DNA of 64,000 nucleotides from Mycolicibacterium sphagni (GCF_002250655.1 NZ_NOZR01000019.1:62001-126000); one strand, 5' to 3'. Shown: positions 9,239 to 17,552, counted from the stretch's first letter. The notes: generated from the sequence alone by a model not told the origin. Made by a program: numbers and translations.

Positions 9239-9549
9239 TGGGAATCCTTGTAGATCAACATGTTCGAGGTCACCAGCACGCTCAATGCGTGCAAATAAGG
9301 CGCCTCGTCGGGCTCATCGACCCCGGCGGCCCGCAGGGCGGAGCGCGCGTCGGGGTGTTCGGACAGCGAGTTCACAACGGCGAGGATGGTGCGGTTCTTC
9401 AAGAACGACAGCTTCCTGGTGCCGAAGTGGTACAGCAGTGCGCCAAAGGGCTCCGGGCGCACAGCCACCTGCGGATGCAGACGCCAGCTGAGCGCCGGGT
9501 CGAAGTCCGACCCGGCCACAGCCGGATCGCCCACAGCGTGGGCGGGCAC
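9235..9549 (-). CDS. mftB: Mycofactocin peptide chaperone MftB
   Basis: RiPP recognition element-type (PqqD-like) chaperone that binds the MftA precursor and presents it to MftC. The conserved family block is clear: WRLHPQVAVRPEPFGALL then YHFGTRKLSFLKNRT. The frame has only GTG starts here. The GTG at 9549, 2 bases after the mftA stop, gives 104 residues; a GTG at 9567 inside mftA is an alternative giving 110. The 3' end overlaps mftC by 4 bases. Confidence 0.92.
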   Translation of the reverse strand: MPAHAVGDPAVAGSDFDPALSWRLHPQVAVRPEPFGALLYHFGTRKLSFLKNRTILAVVNSLSEHPDARSALRAAGVDEPDEAPYLHALSVLVTSNMLIYKDSQ

Positions 9550-9551
9550 GG

Positions 9552-9647
9552 TCAGTAGACCCCGCACATCCCGTCGATGGAGACCTCTTCGACCAGCGTC
9601 TCGGTCACCAATTCGGTCTCGGTCTCATTTGCGTGGCTCGGCTCCAT
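9552..9647 (-). CDS. mftA: Mycofactocin precursor peptide MftA
   Basis: Precursor of the redox cofactor mycofactocin, a 31-residue peptide that begins MEPSHANETETEL and ends IDGMCGVY. The terminal Val-Tyr dipeptide becomes the cofactor core; the GMCGVY end is the hallmark of the family. The frame is open upstream, but the ATG at 9647 is preceded by an AAAGGG ribosome binding site and matches known MftA starts. First gene of the mftABCDEFG operon, divergent from mftR. Confidence 0.95.
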   Translation of the reverse strand: MEPSHANETETELVTETLVEEVSIDGMCGVY

Positions 9648-9674
9648 GAAAAGCACCCTTTCTTCGGCCCAGGT

Positions 9675-9695
9675 TCTCGACAATTGTGATCGAGA
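9675..9695. promoter_or_regulatory. Putative MftR operator between mftA and mftR
   Basis: TCTCGA-N9-TCGAGA is an inverted repeat with a smaller CAATTG palindrome in its spacer, lying in the 93-base divergent region between mftA and mftR. The position suits a TetR-type regulator controlling itself and the mft operon. In M. smegmatis MftR is reported to bind upstream of mftA and to respond to long-chain acyl-CoAs; assignment of this exact site is inference. Confidence 0.5.
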
Positions 9696-9740
9696 TCGCA
9701 AGAATATGGCATCGAGTGCCGAAAAGAAAGGGGTGGATCG

Positions 9741-10358
9741 ATGACAAGTGGTTCGGCGGGTTCCGGCGGGGCCCGCGTGGGCCGGCGGCGCTCCACCACC
9801 CAGGACCACATCACCGACGTGGCGCTCGACCTGTTCGCGAACTATGGGTTCGGCTCAGTGAGCGTCGACGACGTGGCCGCGGCATCGGGCATCGCCCGCC
9901 GCACGCTGTTTCGCTACTACCCGTCGAAGAACGCCATCCCCTGGGGCGACTTCGATGCCCACTTGGAGCACTTCCGCACTCTGTTCGACACAGCAGACGC
10001 GGCAGAACCCGTCAGCGCGGCGCTGCGCTCAGCCTTGCTGGCGTTCAACACATTTGACGAGTCGGAAACCGAACGACACCGCCAGCGGATGCGCGTGATC
10101 CTGCAAACCGCCGAGTTGCAGGCCCACTCGATGACCATGTACGCCGGCTGGCGCGGAGTCGTCTCGGACTTCGTGGCGGCACGCACCGGCGGCAAGACGG
10201 GTGACCTGGTCCCCCAGTCGGTCGCATGGCTGATGCTCGGCGTTGCACTGTCGGCCTACGAGTACTGGCTGGCCAACGAGTCTGTGTCACTGCCCCAGGC
10301 GCTCGGGGACGCCTTCGACGTCGTCGCACACGGACTCGACGACCTGGACGTCCGCTGA
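9741..10358 (+). CDS. mftR: Mycofactocin system transcriptional regulator MftR (TetR family)
   Basis: TetR-family repressor of 205 residues, divergent from mftA. The helix-turn-helix lies at about residues 22-65, with recognition-helix sequence IARRTLFRYYPSKNAIPWGDF; the FRYYPSKNAIPWG stretch is characteristic of MftR. The ATG at 9741 follows an AAAGG ribosome binding site. The gene ends 12 bases from the convergent ferredoxin reductase gene with no visible terminator between them. Confidence 0.93.
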   Translation: MTSGSAGSGGARVGRRRSTTQDHITDVALDLFANYGFGSVSVDDVAAASGIARRTLFRYYPSKNAIPWGDFDAHLEHFRTLFDTADAAEPVSAALRSALLAFNTFDESETERHRQRMRVILQTAELQAHSMTMYAGWRGVVSDFVAARTGGKTGDLVPQSVAWLMLGVALSAYEYWLANESVSLPQALGDAFDVVAHGLDDLDVR

Positions 10359-10370
10359 ATCGGCGAGAAC

Positions 10371-11552
10371 CTAGCCGAGGACGTCGGCGATCGGGGCGCC
10401 GCTGGCGATCTTGGCGCGGGTCTTCATGACCTTGCCCGGCATGCCGCCGCCCACCACGCCGGCCACCACGCCGTCCCGCTCGTAGAACGCCAGGAACTTG
10501 CGGCCGTCGTCCTCGACGATGTGCACGATGTCGGTGGCCTCCGGCTCACCCAGGCACTGGATCTTGACGTCGTACTGGTCGCTCCAGAAGTACGGCACGA
10601 CGATCACCGACGGCGCCTCCTGGCCCAGCATCGACGGGACGATGACACGGGCCTGCTCGGCGACATTGCTCCAATGCTCAACGCGGGCTTGATGTCCGGT
10701 GGCGTCGCGCCACGACGCGACATCGCCGAGCGCCCACACGTTGGGAGCGCTGGTGCGCCCCGTCTCGTCGCAGACCACGCCGTTGTCGACAGCGACACCG
10801 CTGCCGTCGAGCCAGTCGGTGGCCGGCCGGGACCCGATGCCGACGACCACCAGGTCGGCGGGCACCTCGGCGCCGTCGGACAGCACCACCGCGGTCACGT
10901 GGCCGTCTTCCCCGCGCACCTCGGCCACGCCGATGCCGGTGCGCACGTCCACGCCCTCGGCACGGTGCAGCCTCGTTACCAGGTTCCCGACCTGCTCGCC
11001 CAGCACCGAGGCCAGCGGCGCCGGCTGGGGCTCGACCAAGACCACGTCAACGCCCAGTTTGCGCAGGCTCGCCGCGACCTCGCAGCCGATGAAGCCGGCA
11101 CCGATGATCACCGCGTTCTTCGCCGACGCAGCGTGGGTGCGCAGCGCCAACGCCTCGTCGAACGAGCGGAGCACCCGGATGCCCTCCAGGTCAGGGAACG
11201 ACGGAATACGCTTGGGCACCAAGCCCGTCGCGATCACCAGCTCGTCGTAGCCCAGCACCGCGCCGTCAGCCAGCGTGACGGTCTGCGCGGCGGTGTCCAG
11301 CGAGACGACCGCGCTGCCCAGTTGCATGGTGATGTTGTTCTCGGTGTAGAACTCGGCAGGCTTGAGCGCGACGTCGTCGAGATCGGCGTGCAGCACGTCC
11401 TTCGAAAGCGGCGGACGGTCATAGGGCAGGTGCACCTCGTCGCTGACGATGGTGACCGGCCCGGAGTACTCCGACTTGCGCAACTGTTCGGCAACTCGGG
11501 TGGCCGCCAGCCCGCCACCGATGATCAGAATGCCGTTTTCGCTCGTGCTCAC
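10371..11552 (-). CDS. FAD-dependent ferredoxin--NAD(P) reductase
   Basis: Pyridine nucleotide-disulfide reductase-fold ferredoxin reductase, 393 residues. It has the FAD motif ILIIGGGLAATRVAEQL (about residues 8-24), the NAD motif VIIGAGFIGCEVAASL (near 146), the second FAD contact VWALGDVASW (near 270), and a C-terminal reductase domain. It corresponds in position to Rv0688 of M. tuberculosis, where it sits between Rv0687 and the mft region. It could supply electrons through a ferredoxin to P450s or to the radical SAM enzyme MftC; this is inference. Confidence 0.88.
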   Translation of the reverse strand: MSTSENGILIIGGGLAATRVAEQLRKSEYSGPVTIVSDEVHLPYDRPPLSKDVLHADLDDVALKPAEFYTENNITMQLGSAVVSLDTAAQTVTLADGAVLGYDELVIATGLVPKRIPSFPDLEGIRVLRSFDEALALRTHAASAKNAVIIGAGFIGCEVAASLRKLGVDVVLVEPQPAPLASVLGEQVGNLVTRLHRAEGVDVRTGIGVAEVRGEDGHVTAVVLSDGAEVPADLVVVGIGSRPATDWLDGSGVAVDNGVVCDETGRTSAPNVWALGDVASWRDATGHQARVEHWSNVAEQARVIVPSMLGQEAPSVIVVPYFWSDQYDVKIQCLGEPEATDIVHIVEDDGRKFLAFYERDGVVAGVVGGGMPGKVMKTRAKIASGAPIADVLG

Positions 11553-11627
11553 GTTGGCTTTCTTACACGATCACCGCAGCGAAGTGCGCGTCAGCCTGCC
11601 GTTCCCAACCGACTGGTTAGACGGCCA

Positions 11628-12074
11628 TCAGGCCGGTGACCGGTCGATCAGGTTGGACAACACCACGATACTTTCGCTGCGTTCAACGTCGGCGCTGGAG
11701 CGAATGCGTTCTAGGGCGGCCTCCAGATGGCGCATGTCCCGAGCCAGCACATGAAGGATGGCATCGGCGGTACCGGTGACGGTTGCGGCACTGATGATCT
11801 CGGGGATGTCAATCCAGGCCGCGCGCAACTGATCCGGCGCGATCGTGCCGTGGCAGTACACCTGGACGTAGGCTTCGGTGTTCCATCCCAGCGCGCTGCG
11901 ATCGATGACGGTGGTGAACCCGCGGATGACACCGTTGTCGAGCATCCGATCGACCCGGCGTTTGACCGCCGGCGCCGAGAGATTCACCCGCGCCCCGATC
12001 TCAGCGAACGTGGCACGGGCGTGCTCGGCGAGCTCGGCGAGGATGCGCTCGTCGGTCTCGTCCAACCGGTCCAT
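11628..12074 (-). CDS. Lrp/AsnC family regulator of arginine catabolism
   Basis: Feast/famine regulator, 148 residues: N-terminal winged helix (DETDERILAELAEHAR, then LSAPAVKRRVDRMLDNG) and C-terminal RAM ligand domain. The ATG at 12074 is preserved by an AGGAGGAG ribosome binding site 7 bases upstream, so the longer frame is rejected. It is divergent from the amidinotransferase-rocD-permease-USP operon. It matches the AsnC gene (Rv2324) beside the M. tuberculosis arginine cluster, so arginine or ornithine is the likely effector. Confidence 0.9.
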   Translation of the reverse strand: MDRLDETDERILAELAEHARATFAEIGARVNLSAPAVKRRVDRMLDNGVIRGFTTVIDRSALGWNTEAYVQVYCHGTIAPDQLRAAWIDIPEIISAATVTGTADAILHVLARDMRHLEAALERIRSSADVERSESIVVLSNLIDRSPA

Positions 12075-12121
12075 CGACAACTCCTCCTCATACACAACAA
12101 ATCAATACGATGTTCGTCTTG

Positions 12122-12169
12122 ACGCAATAAATCGATCATAGACACGCAATGACTATTGATTGATTGCGT
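12122..12169. promoter_or_regulatory. Three-box Lrp-type operator (ACGCAAT repeats)
   Basis: ACGCAAT occurs at 12122-12128 and 12144-12150, a direct repeat with 22-bp period (two helical turns). Its inverted form ATTGCGT lies at 12163-12169. The outer pair extends to ACGCAATAAATC and its 11/12 inverted match. All lie in the AT-rich 121-base divergent region. This fits cooperative binding by Lrp/AsnC octamers. Confidence 0.55.
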
Positions 12170-12195
12170 ACAAGTGCCCTTCTATCGTTGATTTC

Positions 12196-13041
12196 ATGAC
12201 GATATCCCCAGATGTCGCCGCTGAGTCAACGAGGACACCGCGCCGCCAGCGACTTCGCCACTACGCCATGACCCCTCCGACGTTCTTCACTGTCGAATAC
12301 GCCATCAACCCGTGGATGGACATCAGCACGCCGGTCGACGTCGAGCGTGCCGTCGCCCAGTGGCAGAACCTGCGGGACACCTATCGCCGGCTGGGCCACA
12401 CCGTCGACGTCGTCGACCCGGTCCCCGGTCTGCCGGACATGGTCTATGCCGCCAACGCCGGACTGATCATCAACGGCGTGGCGATCGTCGCCCGGTTCAA
12501 GCACGCCGAGCGACAGGGCGAGTCGGTCGCCTACGCCAACTGGATGGATGAGCACGGACACCATCCCGTCGCCACCCGCCACGTCAACGAAGGGCAGGGC
12601 GATCTTCTGGTCGTCGGCTCAACGATTCTGGCCGGCACCGGTTTTCGCACACAACCGCAAGCGCACGCCGAGGTCGCCAGCATCACGGGCATGCCCGTGG
12701 TCTCCCTTGAACTCGTGGACCCGCGCTTCTACCATCTCGATACCGCGTTGACGGTGCTCGACGAAACCACGATCGGCTACTACCCGCCGGCCTTCACCGA
12801 CGATGCCCGCACCCGGTTGCGCGAACTGTTCCCCGACGCCATCGAGGTCGCCAGCACCGATGCCTATGTGCTGGGCCTCAACGCGGTCTCCGACGGCAAG
12901 CATGTCGTACACCCCGCGCAGGCCACCGGTTTCGCCCAGCAGCTCGACCGCGCGGGCTTCCATCCCATCGGCGTCGACCTCTCCGAGCTGCTCAAGGGCG
13001 GCGGTTCGGTGAAATGTTGCACGCTGGAGGTGTTTCCATGA
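12196..13041 (+). CDS. Amidinotransferase-superfamily arginine catabolic enzyme (Rv2323c-like)
   Basis: A 281-residue member of the guanidino-group modifying superfamily that includes dimethylargininase and arginine dihydrolase. Visible features are the N-terminal MTPPTFFTVEYAINPWM block, a catalytic-His region YHLDTALTVLD, and the C-terminal GGGSVKCCTLEV with catalytic Cys (residue 274 or 275). Its position upstream of rocD implies production of ornithine from arginine. M. tuberculosis Rv2323c is reported to be required for growth on arginine. Whether it acts in one step (dihydrolase) or forms citrulline cannot be read from sequence. The ATG at 12196 is used because the family start aligns there; a TTG at 12160 is less likely. 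It overlaps rocD by 4 bases. Confidence 0.85.
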   Translation: MTISPDVAAESTRTPRRQRLRHYAMTPPTFFTVEYAINPWMDISTPVDVERAVAQWQNLRDTYRRLGHTVDVVDPVPGLPDMVYAANAGLIINGVAIVARFKHAERQGESVAYANWMDEHGHHPVATRHVNEGQGDLLVVGSTILAGTGFRTQPQAHAEVASITGMPVVSLELVDPRFYHLDTALTVLDETTIGYYPPAFTDDARTRLRELFPDAIEVASTDAYVLGLNAVSDGKHVVHPAQATGFAQQLDRAGFHPIGVDLSELLKGGGSVKCCTLEVFP

Positions 13042-14282
13042 CCATGGCCGAGATCAGAAGAGAAGCCACTACAGGGTTGACCACAGAGGCCATCGCCCTG
13101 GACAACACCTACGCTGCCCACAACTATTCGCCGCTTCCGGTGGTGGCTGCCAGCGCCCACGGCGCATGGATCACCGACGTCGAAGGCCGTCGCTACCTGG
13201 ACTGCCTGGCCGCCTATTCTGCCGTCAACTTCGGCCACCGCAACGACGAGATCGTCGCCGCCGCCCACCGGCAACTCGATGCGGTGACATTGGTCAGTCG
13301 GGCATTCCACTCCGATCAGCTCGGGCCGTTCTGCGCGGCACTGGCCGGACTGTGCAACAAAGACATGGTGCTGCCGATGAACAGCGGCGCAGAGGCGGTG
13401 GAAAGCGGTCTCAAGGTCGCTCGCAAATGGGGCACCGACGTCAAGGGTGTGGCCGAGGGCACGGCCAATATCATTGTGGCCGACAACAACTTCCACGGCC
13501 GCACGATCAGCATCGTCAGCTTCTCCTCCGATGCCTCCGCCCGTGGCGGGTTCGGTCCCTTCACGCCGGGATTCCGGTCCGTGCCCTTCGGTGACGCCGA
13601 CGCAGTCGCGGCCGCGGTGGACGAGCACACCGTCGCGGTGCTCGTCGAACCGATCCAGGGCGAGGCCGGGATCATCGTCCCACCCGACGACTACCTGCCC
13701 AGGCTGCGCCAGGTCTGCACCCAGCGCCATGTGCTGCTGATCGCCGACGAGATCCAGTCCGGCCTGGCCCGCACCGGTCACACCTTCGCCTGCGAGCACT
13801 GGGGTGTGGTGCCCGACATCTACCTGCTGGGAAAGGCCCTCGGCGGAGGCGTCCTGCCCCTGTCCGCGGTGGTCGCCGACCGCGACATCCTCGGCGTCCT
13901 CCACCCCGGCGAACACGGCTCGACGTTCGGCGGCAACCCACTGGCCGCGGCCATCGGCTCCACCGTGGTCGACATCCTGCGCCGTGGTGAATTCCAAACC
14001 CGCTCAGCAGAACTCGGCCTGCATCTACATGCACGGCTGCGGTCGTTGCTCGGCCACGGTGTTCTGGCGGTGCGTGGCATGGGCCTATGGGCCGGCGTCG
14101 ACATCGACCCGCGCCTGGGGACCGGCAAGCAACTCAGCGTGGCGCTAGCCGAATGCGGTGTGCTGGTGAAGGACACCCACGGCTCGACATTGCGCTTCGC
14201 TCCGCCGCTGGTGATCACCGCCGAGGAGATCGACTGGGCGGTTGAGCAGTTCGCGAGCGTACTGGCCAGGGCAGGCTCATAA
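13038..14282 (+). CDS. rocD: Ornithine--oxo-acid aminotransferase
   Basis: PLP-dependent class III aminotransferase, 414 residues, converting ornithine and 2-oxoglutarate to glutamate semialdehyde and glutamate. It carries MNSGAEAVESGLKVARKWG (PLP phosphate region), the DEIQSGLARTG block with the PLP-ring aspartate, and the Schiff-base lysine in LLGKALGGG (about residue 266). The ATG at 13038 overlaps the preceding stop (ATGA) and has a GGAGG site 7 bases upstream. The gene is intact, unlike in M. tuberculosis, where it is split into rocD1 and rocD2. Confidence 0.93.
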   Translation: MTMAEIRREATTGLTTEAIALDNTYAAHNYSPLPVVAASAHGAWITDVEGRRYLDCLAAYSAVNFGHRNDEIVAAAHRQLDAVTLVSRAFHSDQLGPFCAALAGLCNKDMVLPMNSGAEAVESGLKVARKWGTDVKGVAEGTANIIVADNNFHGRTISIVSFSSDASARGGFGPFTPGFRSVPFGDADAVAAAVDEHTVAVLVEPIQGEAGIIVPPDDYLPRLRQVCTQRHVLLIADEIQSGLARTGHTFACEHWGVVPDIYLLGKALGGGVLPLSAVVADRDILGVLHPGEHGSTFGGNPLAAAIGSTVVDILRRGEFQTRSAELGLHLHARLRSLLGHGVLAVRGMGLWAGVDIDPRLGTGKQLSVALAECGVLVKDTHGSTLRFAPPLVITAEEIDWAVEQFASVLARAGS

Positions 14283-14315
14283 TCAGCTGATCTCGCCCGA
14301 CCCCAGGAGGCGCAC

Positions 14316-15812
14316 ATGACTGCCCCGTCGATCAATTTGACTGAACAGATGTTGCGCCGGCGACCCGTCCTCGGCGCCCCGGTCGCACACGGCGCCTCGG
14401 ATCACCTCAAGCGAACCATCGGCACGTTCCAGCTGACCATGTTCGGCGTCGGGTCCACCGTCGGCACCGGCATCTTCTTCGTCCTGTCGGAGGCGGTTCC
14501 CCAAGCCGGGCCCGGCGTCGTCGTCTCGTTCCTCATCGCAGGCATCGCGGCCGGCCTGGCGGCTGTCTGCTATGCCGAACTGGCCTCGGCGGTCCCCGTT
14601 TCCGGCTCCACCTACTCCTACGCCTACACCACGCTCGGCGAAGTCGTCGCGATGGGAGTGGCCGCCTGCCTACTGCTCGAATACGGGGTCTCGACCGCCG
14701 CCGTGGCCGTCGGCTGGAGTCAATATGTCAACAAGCTTCTCGACAACTTCCTTGGACACCATCTGCCTCAAGCGATTTCGGCAGCCCCGTGGGATGACGC
14801 ACCTGGGATCATCAACCTGCCCGCGGTGTTCCTGGTCGTCATGTGTGCCTTGTTGCTGATCCGCGGCGCCAGCGAGTCCGCCAAGGTGAACACCATCATG
14901 GTGCTGATCAAGCTCGGCGTGTTGGTGATGTTCTCGGTGGTCGCGTTCACCGCCTTCGACGTCGACCACTTCGCCAATTTCGCACCACTGGGTGCCGCGG
15001 GAATTGGCTCGGCCGCCGGAACGATCTTCTTCTCCTACATCGGCCTCGACGCCGTCTCCACCGCAGGCGACGAGGTGAAGAACCCGCAGAAGACCATGCC
15101 TCGTGCCATTCTCGCCGCACTGGTGACGGTGACGACGGTCTACATCCTGGTCACCATCGCCGCCCTGGGCGCCCAAGAGTGGACCGGTTTCGAGGGCCAG
15201 GAGGCGGGGCTGGCCACCATCCTGGACAACGTCACCCGCGCCCACTACTGGGGCACAGTGCTGGCCGCCGGGGCGGTCATCTCCATCTTCTCGGTGACGT
15301 TGATAACGCTGTACGGGCAGACCCGCATCCTGTTCGCCATGGGCCGCGACGGGCTGCTGCCGCCGATGTTCGCAAAAGTCAACCCGCGCAGCATGACTCC
15401 GGTCAACAACACGATCATCGTGGCCATCGTGGTCAGCATCCTCGCCGGTGTCATCCCGCTGAGCTACCTGGCCGACATGGTGTCGATCGGCACGCTGGTC
15501 GCGTTCATCGTCGTCTCGGTCGGGGTGATTCTTCTGCGGGTGCGCGAACCCGACCTGCCCCGCGGCTTCAAGGTGCCCGGTTATCCGGTGACACCGGTGC
15601 TGTCAGTGCTGGCCTGCAGCTACATCCTCTACAGCCTGCACTGGTACACGTGGATCGCGTTCTCCGGCTGGGTCGCTGTGGTTCTGGTGTTCTACTTCGT
15701 CTGGGGTCGTCACCACAGCGCGCTCAACGGCCGTGACGGCGGTGTAATCGCCAGTGCCGCAGCGGGAGTCGACGACGTAGAGGTCGTCAAGCCGCCGCAG
15801 GACCCGTCATGA
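14316..15812 (+). CDS. rocE: APC-superfamily cationic amino acid permease
   Basis: Integral membrane amino acid permease of 498 residues with about 12-14 hydrophobic segments. TM1 carries the substrate-binding GVGSTVGTGIFF motif typical of cationic amino acid transporters (CAT/YfnA type). A second mark is FFSYIGLDAVSTAGDEVKNPQK in the middle of the protein. Context points to arginine or ornithine uptake. The start follows a CAGGAGG ribosome binding site 33 bases after rocD; the stop overlaps the USP gene by 4 bases. Confidence 0.9.
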   Translation: MTAPSINLTEQMLRRRPVLGAPVAHGASDHLKRTIGTFQLTMFGVGSTVGTGIFFVLSEAVPQAGPGVVVSFLIAGIAAGLAAVCYAELASAVPVSGSTYSYAYTTLGEVVAMGVAACLLLEYGVSTAAVAVGWSQYVNKLLDNFLGHHLPQAISAAPWDDAPGIINLPAVFLVVMCALLLIRGASESAKVNTIMVLIKLGVLVMFSVVAFTAFDVDHFANFAPLGAAGIGSAAGTIFFSYIGLDAVSTAGDEVKNPQKTMPRAILAALVTVTTVYILVTIAALGAQEWTGFEGQEAGLATILDNVTRAHYWGTVLAAGAVISIFSVTLITLYGQTRILFAMGRDGLLPPMFAKVNPRSMTPVNNTIIVAIVVSILAGVIPLSYLADMVSIGTLVAFIVVSVGVILLRVREPDLPRGFKVPGYPVTPVLSVLACSYILYSLHWYTWIAFSGWVAVVLVFYFVWGRHHSALNGRDGGVIASAAAGVDDVEVVKPPQDPS

Positions 15813-16690
15813 CGGTCGTCGTCGGCTATCTCGCCGGCAAGAGCGGGACCGCGCCGCTGAGCCTGGCGCTCGGCGCGGCGCGCACACTGCACACCTCACT
15901 GACCGTGGCCACCATCGTGCCCAAACCGTGGACCACACCGTCACCGGCCCGCATCGACGCCGAATATGCCGCGTGGGCAGACCAACTCGCCGCGGACTCG
16001 GCTAAAGAAGCCCAACGCTATCTGGGCACCTTGTCCGACGGCGTCGACGTCGCCTACCACGGCCACGCCCACCGCTCGGTGTCAGGCGGGCTCATCGAGG
16101 TGGCCGAAGAACTCAAAGCCCAGCTGTTGGTGCTGGGCTCGTCAGCCAATGGCCAGCTGGGTCAGGTCGTGGTGGGATCAACCGCCGACCGGCTGTTGCA
16201 CTCGGCGCCGGTGCCGCTGGCGATCGCCCCGCGCGGGTATCGAAGCACCCGCACTCCGCGGCTGACCCGGATCACGTGCGGCTACCCGGGTACACCGGAG
16301 GCGGCGTCAGTGGTCGCGCGGGTCGCTGAGCTGGCCCGGCAGTTCGAGGTGCCACTGCGGGTGATCACCTTTGCGGTGCGCGGCCGCACAATGTACCCCC
16401 CGGAAGTCGGCCTGCACGCGGAGGATTCGATTCTGGCCGCCTGGGAGGCGCATGCCCGCGAGGCGCTCGCGCAGCTGCGCGCCGACGGCGTGGTGGATGA
16501 CGATGCACTGCTGCAAGTGGTCAGCGGCAATGGCTGGGATCAGGCCCTGGATGCCGCCGACTGGGAGGACGGCGAGCTCTTGGCACTGGGCACCTCCCCG
16601 CGCGACGACATCGCTCGGGTGTTCCTGGGGTCGCGCGGCTCGAAGATCATGCGGCACAGCCCCGTTCCGGTGTTGGTTCTCCCGGGCTGA
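15809..16690 (+). CDS. Tandem-domain universal stress protein
   Basis: A 293-residue protein made of two USP domains (about 1-147 and 150-293). Each ends in the ATP-binding signature: GSSANGQLGQVVVGSTADRL in the first and GTSPRDDIARVFLGSRGSKI in the second. It is translationally coupled to the permease (ATGA), as in the M. tuberculosis Rv2319c-Rv2320c pair. It may sense ATP or modulate the transporter; this is inference. The gene ends 7 bases from the convergent SDR gene. Confidence 0.88.
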   Translation: MTVVVGYLAGKSGTAPLSLALGAARTLHTSLTVATIVPKPWTTPSPARIDAEYAAWADQLAADSAKEAQRYLGTLSDGVDVAYHGHAHRSVSGGLIEVAEELKAQLLVLGSSANGQLGQVVVGSTADRLLHSAPVPLAIAPRGYRSTRTPRLTRITCGYPGTPEAASVVARVAELARQFEVPLRVITFAVRGRTMYPPEVGLHAEDSILAAWEAHAREALAQLRADGVVDDDALLQVVSGNGWDQALDAADWEDGELLALGTSPRDDIARVFLGSRGSKIMRHSPVPVLVLPG

Positions 16691-16697
16691 GTCCGAG

Positions 16698-17552
16698 CTA
16701 GTACTTCATCACGCCGCGGTCGACGTTGATCTGCGAGCCGGACAGAGTGGCAGAGTTGTCACTGGCCAGCCACACCACCACGTCGGCCACCTCGTCGACA
16801 TTCATGAAGTCGGACAGCTTGCCCGTCGCGCCCTGGCCGGTCGGGAGGTAGGGCATCGGCGAGAAGCCGTGCAGGAAGCTGGGGTGCGCGGCGAAAACGC
16901 CCATCATGGCGTCGTTTTCGGTCATCGGAGTAGCCACCGAGTACGGGTGGATGGAGTTGACCCGGATGCCATACTCCCCGGCCTCCAGCGCAAGTGAATT
17001 CGTCAGAGCGGTCAAGCCGTGCTTGGACGCGGCGTAATGGCTGTTTCCGGGAGTGGCCTTCACGCCGGCCGACGAACTCACCACGATGATCGAACCGCCG
17101 TTGCCCGCATCGATCATGGCCGGGACGACGGCGCGCAGCGTGCGCCAGGTGCCGGTCAGGTTGACGTCGATGACGGTGTTCCATTGCTCGTCGGTCAGCT
17201 CCCACAGCCGGCCCCAGGACAGCACACCGGCATTGGCCACCAGGATGTCGAGCCGGCCGAACTGTTCTACACCGTCGAACACCAGCTGGCGCAGCGCGGC
17301 GTCGTCGCGGATGTCGACCTCACGGGCCAGCACCTTGCGTCCCTCGGCCTCCACCAACCGCGCCGTCTCGCGGAGGTCGTCGGGCGTGGTGCCAGGATAG
17401 GGAATCGTGTCGCTGACCGTCGCGCTGATATCGGAGATGATGACGTCGGCGCCCTCGCGGGCCAGCCGAACCGCGTGGGCGCGACCCTGGCCGCGAGCGG
17501 CCCCGGTTACGAATGCCACTCGTCCTTCGAGCGTCCCCGACGATGTTGTCAT
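16698..17552 (-). CDS. Mycofactocin-coupled SDR family oxidoreductase
   Basis: Short-chain dehydrogenase, 284 residues, with TGAARGQGRAHAVRLA cofactor motif, NAG motif (VANAGVLSWG) and YAASKHG catalytic pair. Between beta-strand 2 and the next helix it has the insertion (about residues 44-66, TIPYPGTTPDDL) seen in the mycofactocin-dependent subfamily, whose NAD is thought to be non-exchangeable and re-oxidised by mycofactocin. It equals Rv0687 by position. The ATG at 17552 follows AAAGGA. A KstR-like box lies 44 bases upstream. Confidence 0.9.
   Translation of the reverse strand: MTTSSGTLEGRVAFVTGAARGQGRAHAVRLAREGADVIISDISATVSDTIPYPGTTPDDLRETARLVEAEGRKVLAREVDIRDDAALRQLVFDGVEQFGRLDILVANAGVLSWGRLWELTDEQWNTVIDVNLTGTWRTLRAVVPAMIDAGNGGSIIVVSSSAGVKATPGNSHYAASKHGLTALTNSLALEAGEYGIRVNSIHPYSVATPMTENDAMMGVFAAHPSFLHGFSPMPYLPTGQGATGKLSDFMNVDEVADVVVWLASDNSATLSGSQINVDRGVMKY

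Noticed and set aside
9648..9809. N-terminal extension of mftA to 85 residues
   Set aside because: Would cross the operator region and the mftR start; the 31-residue form has a ribosome binding site and matches known precursors.
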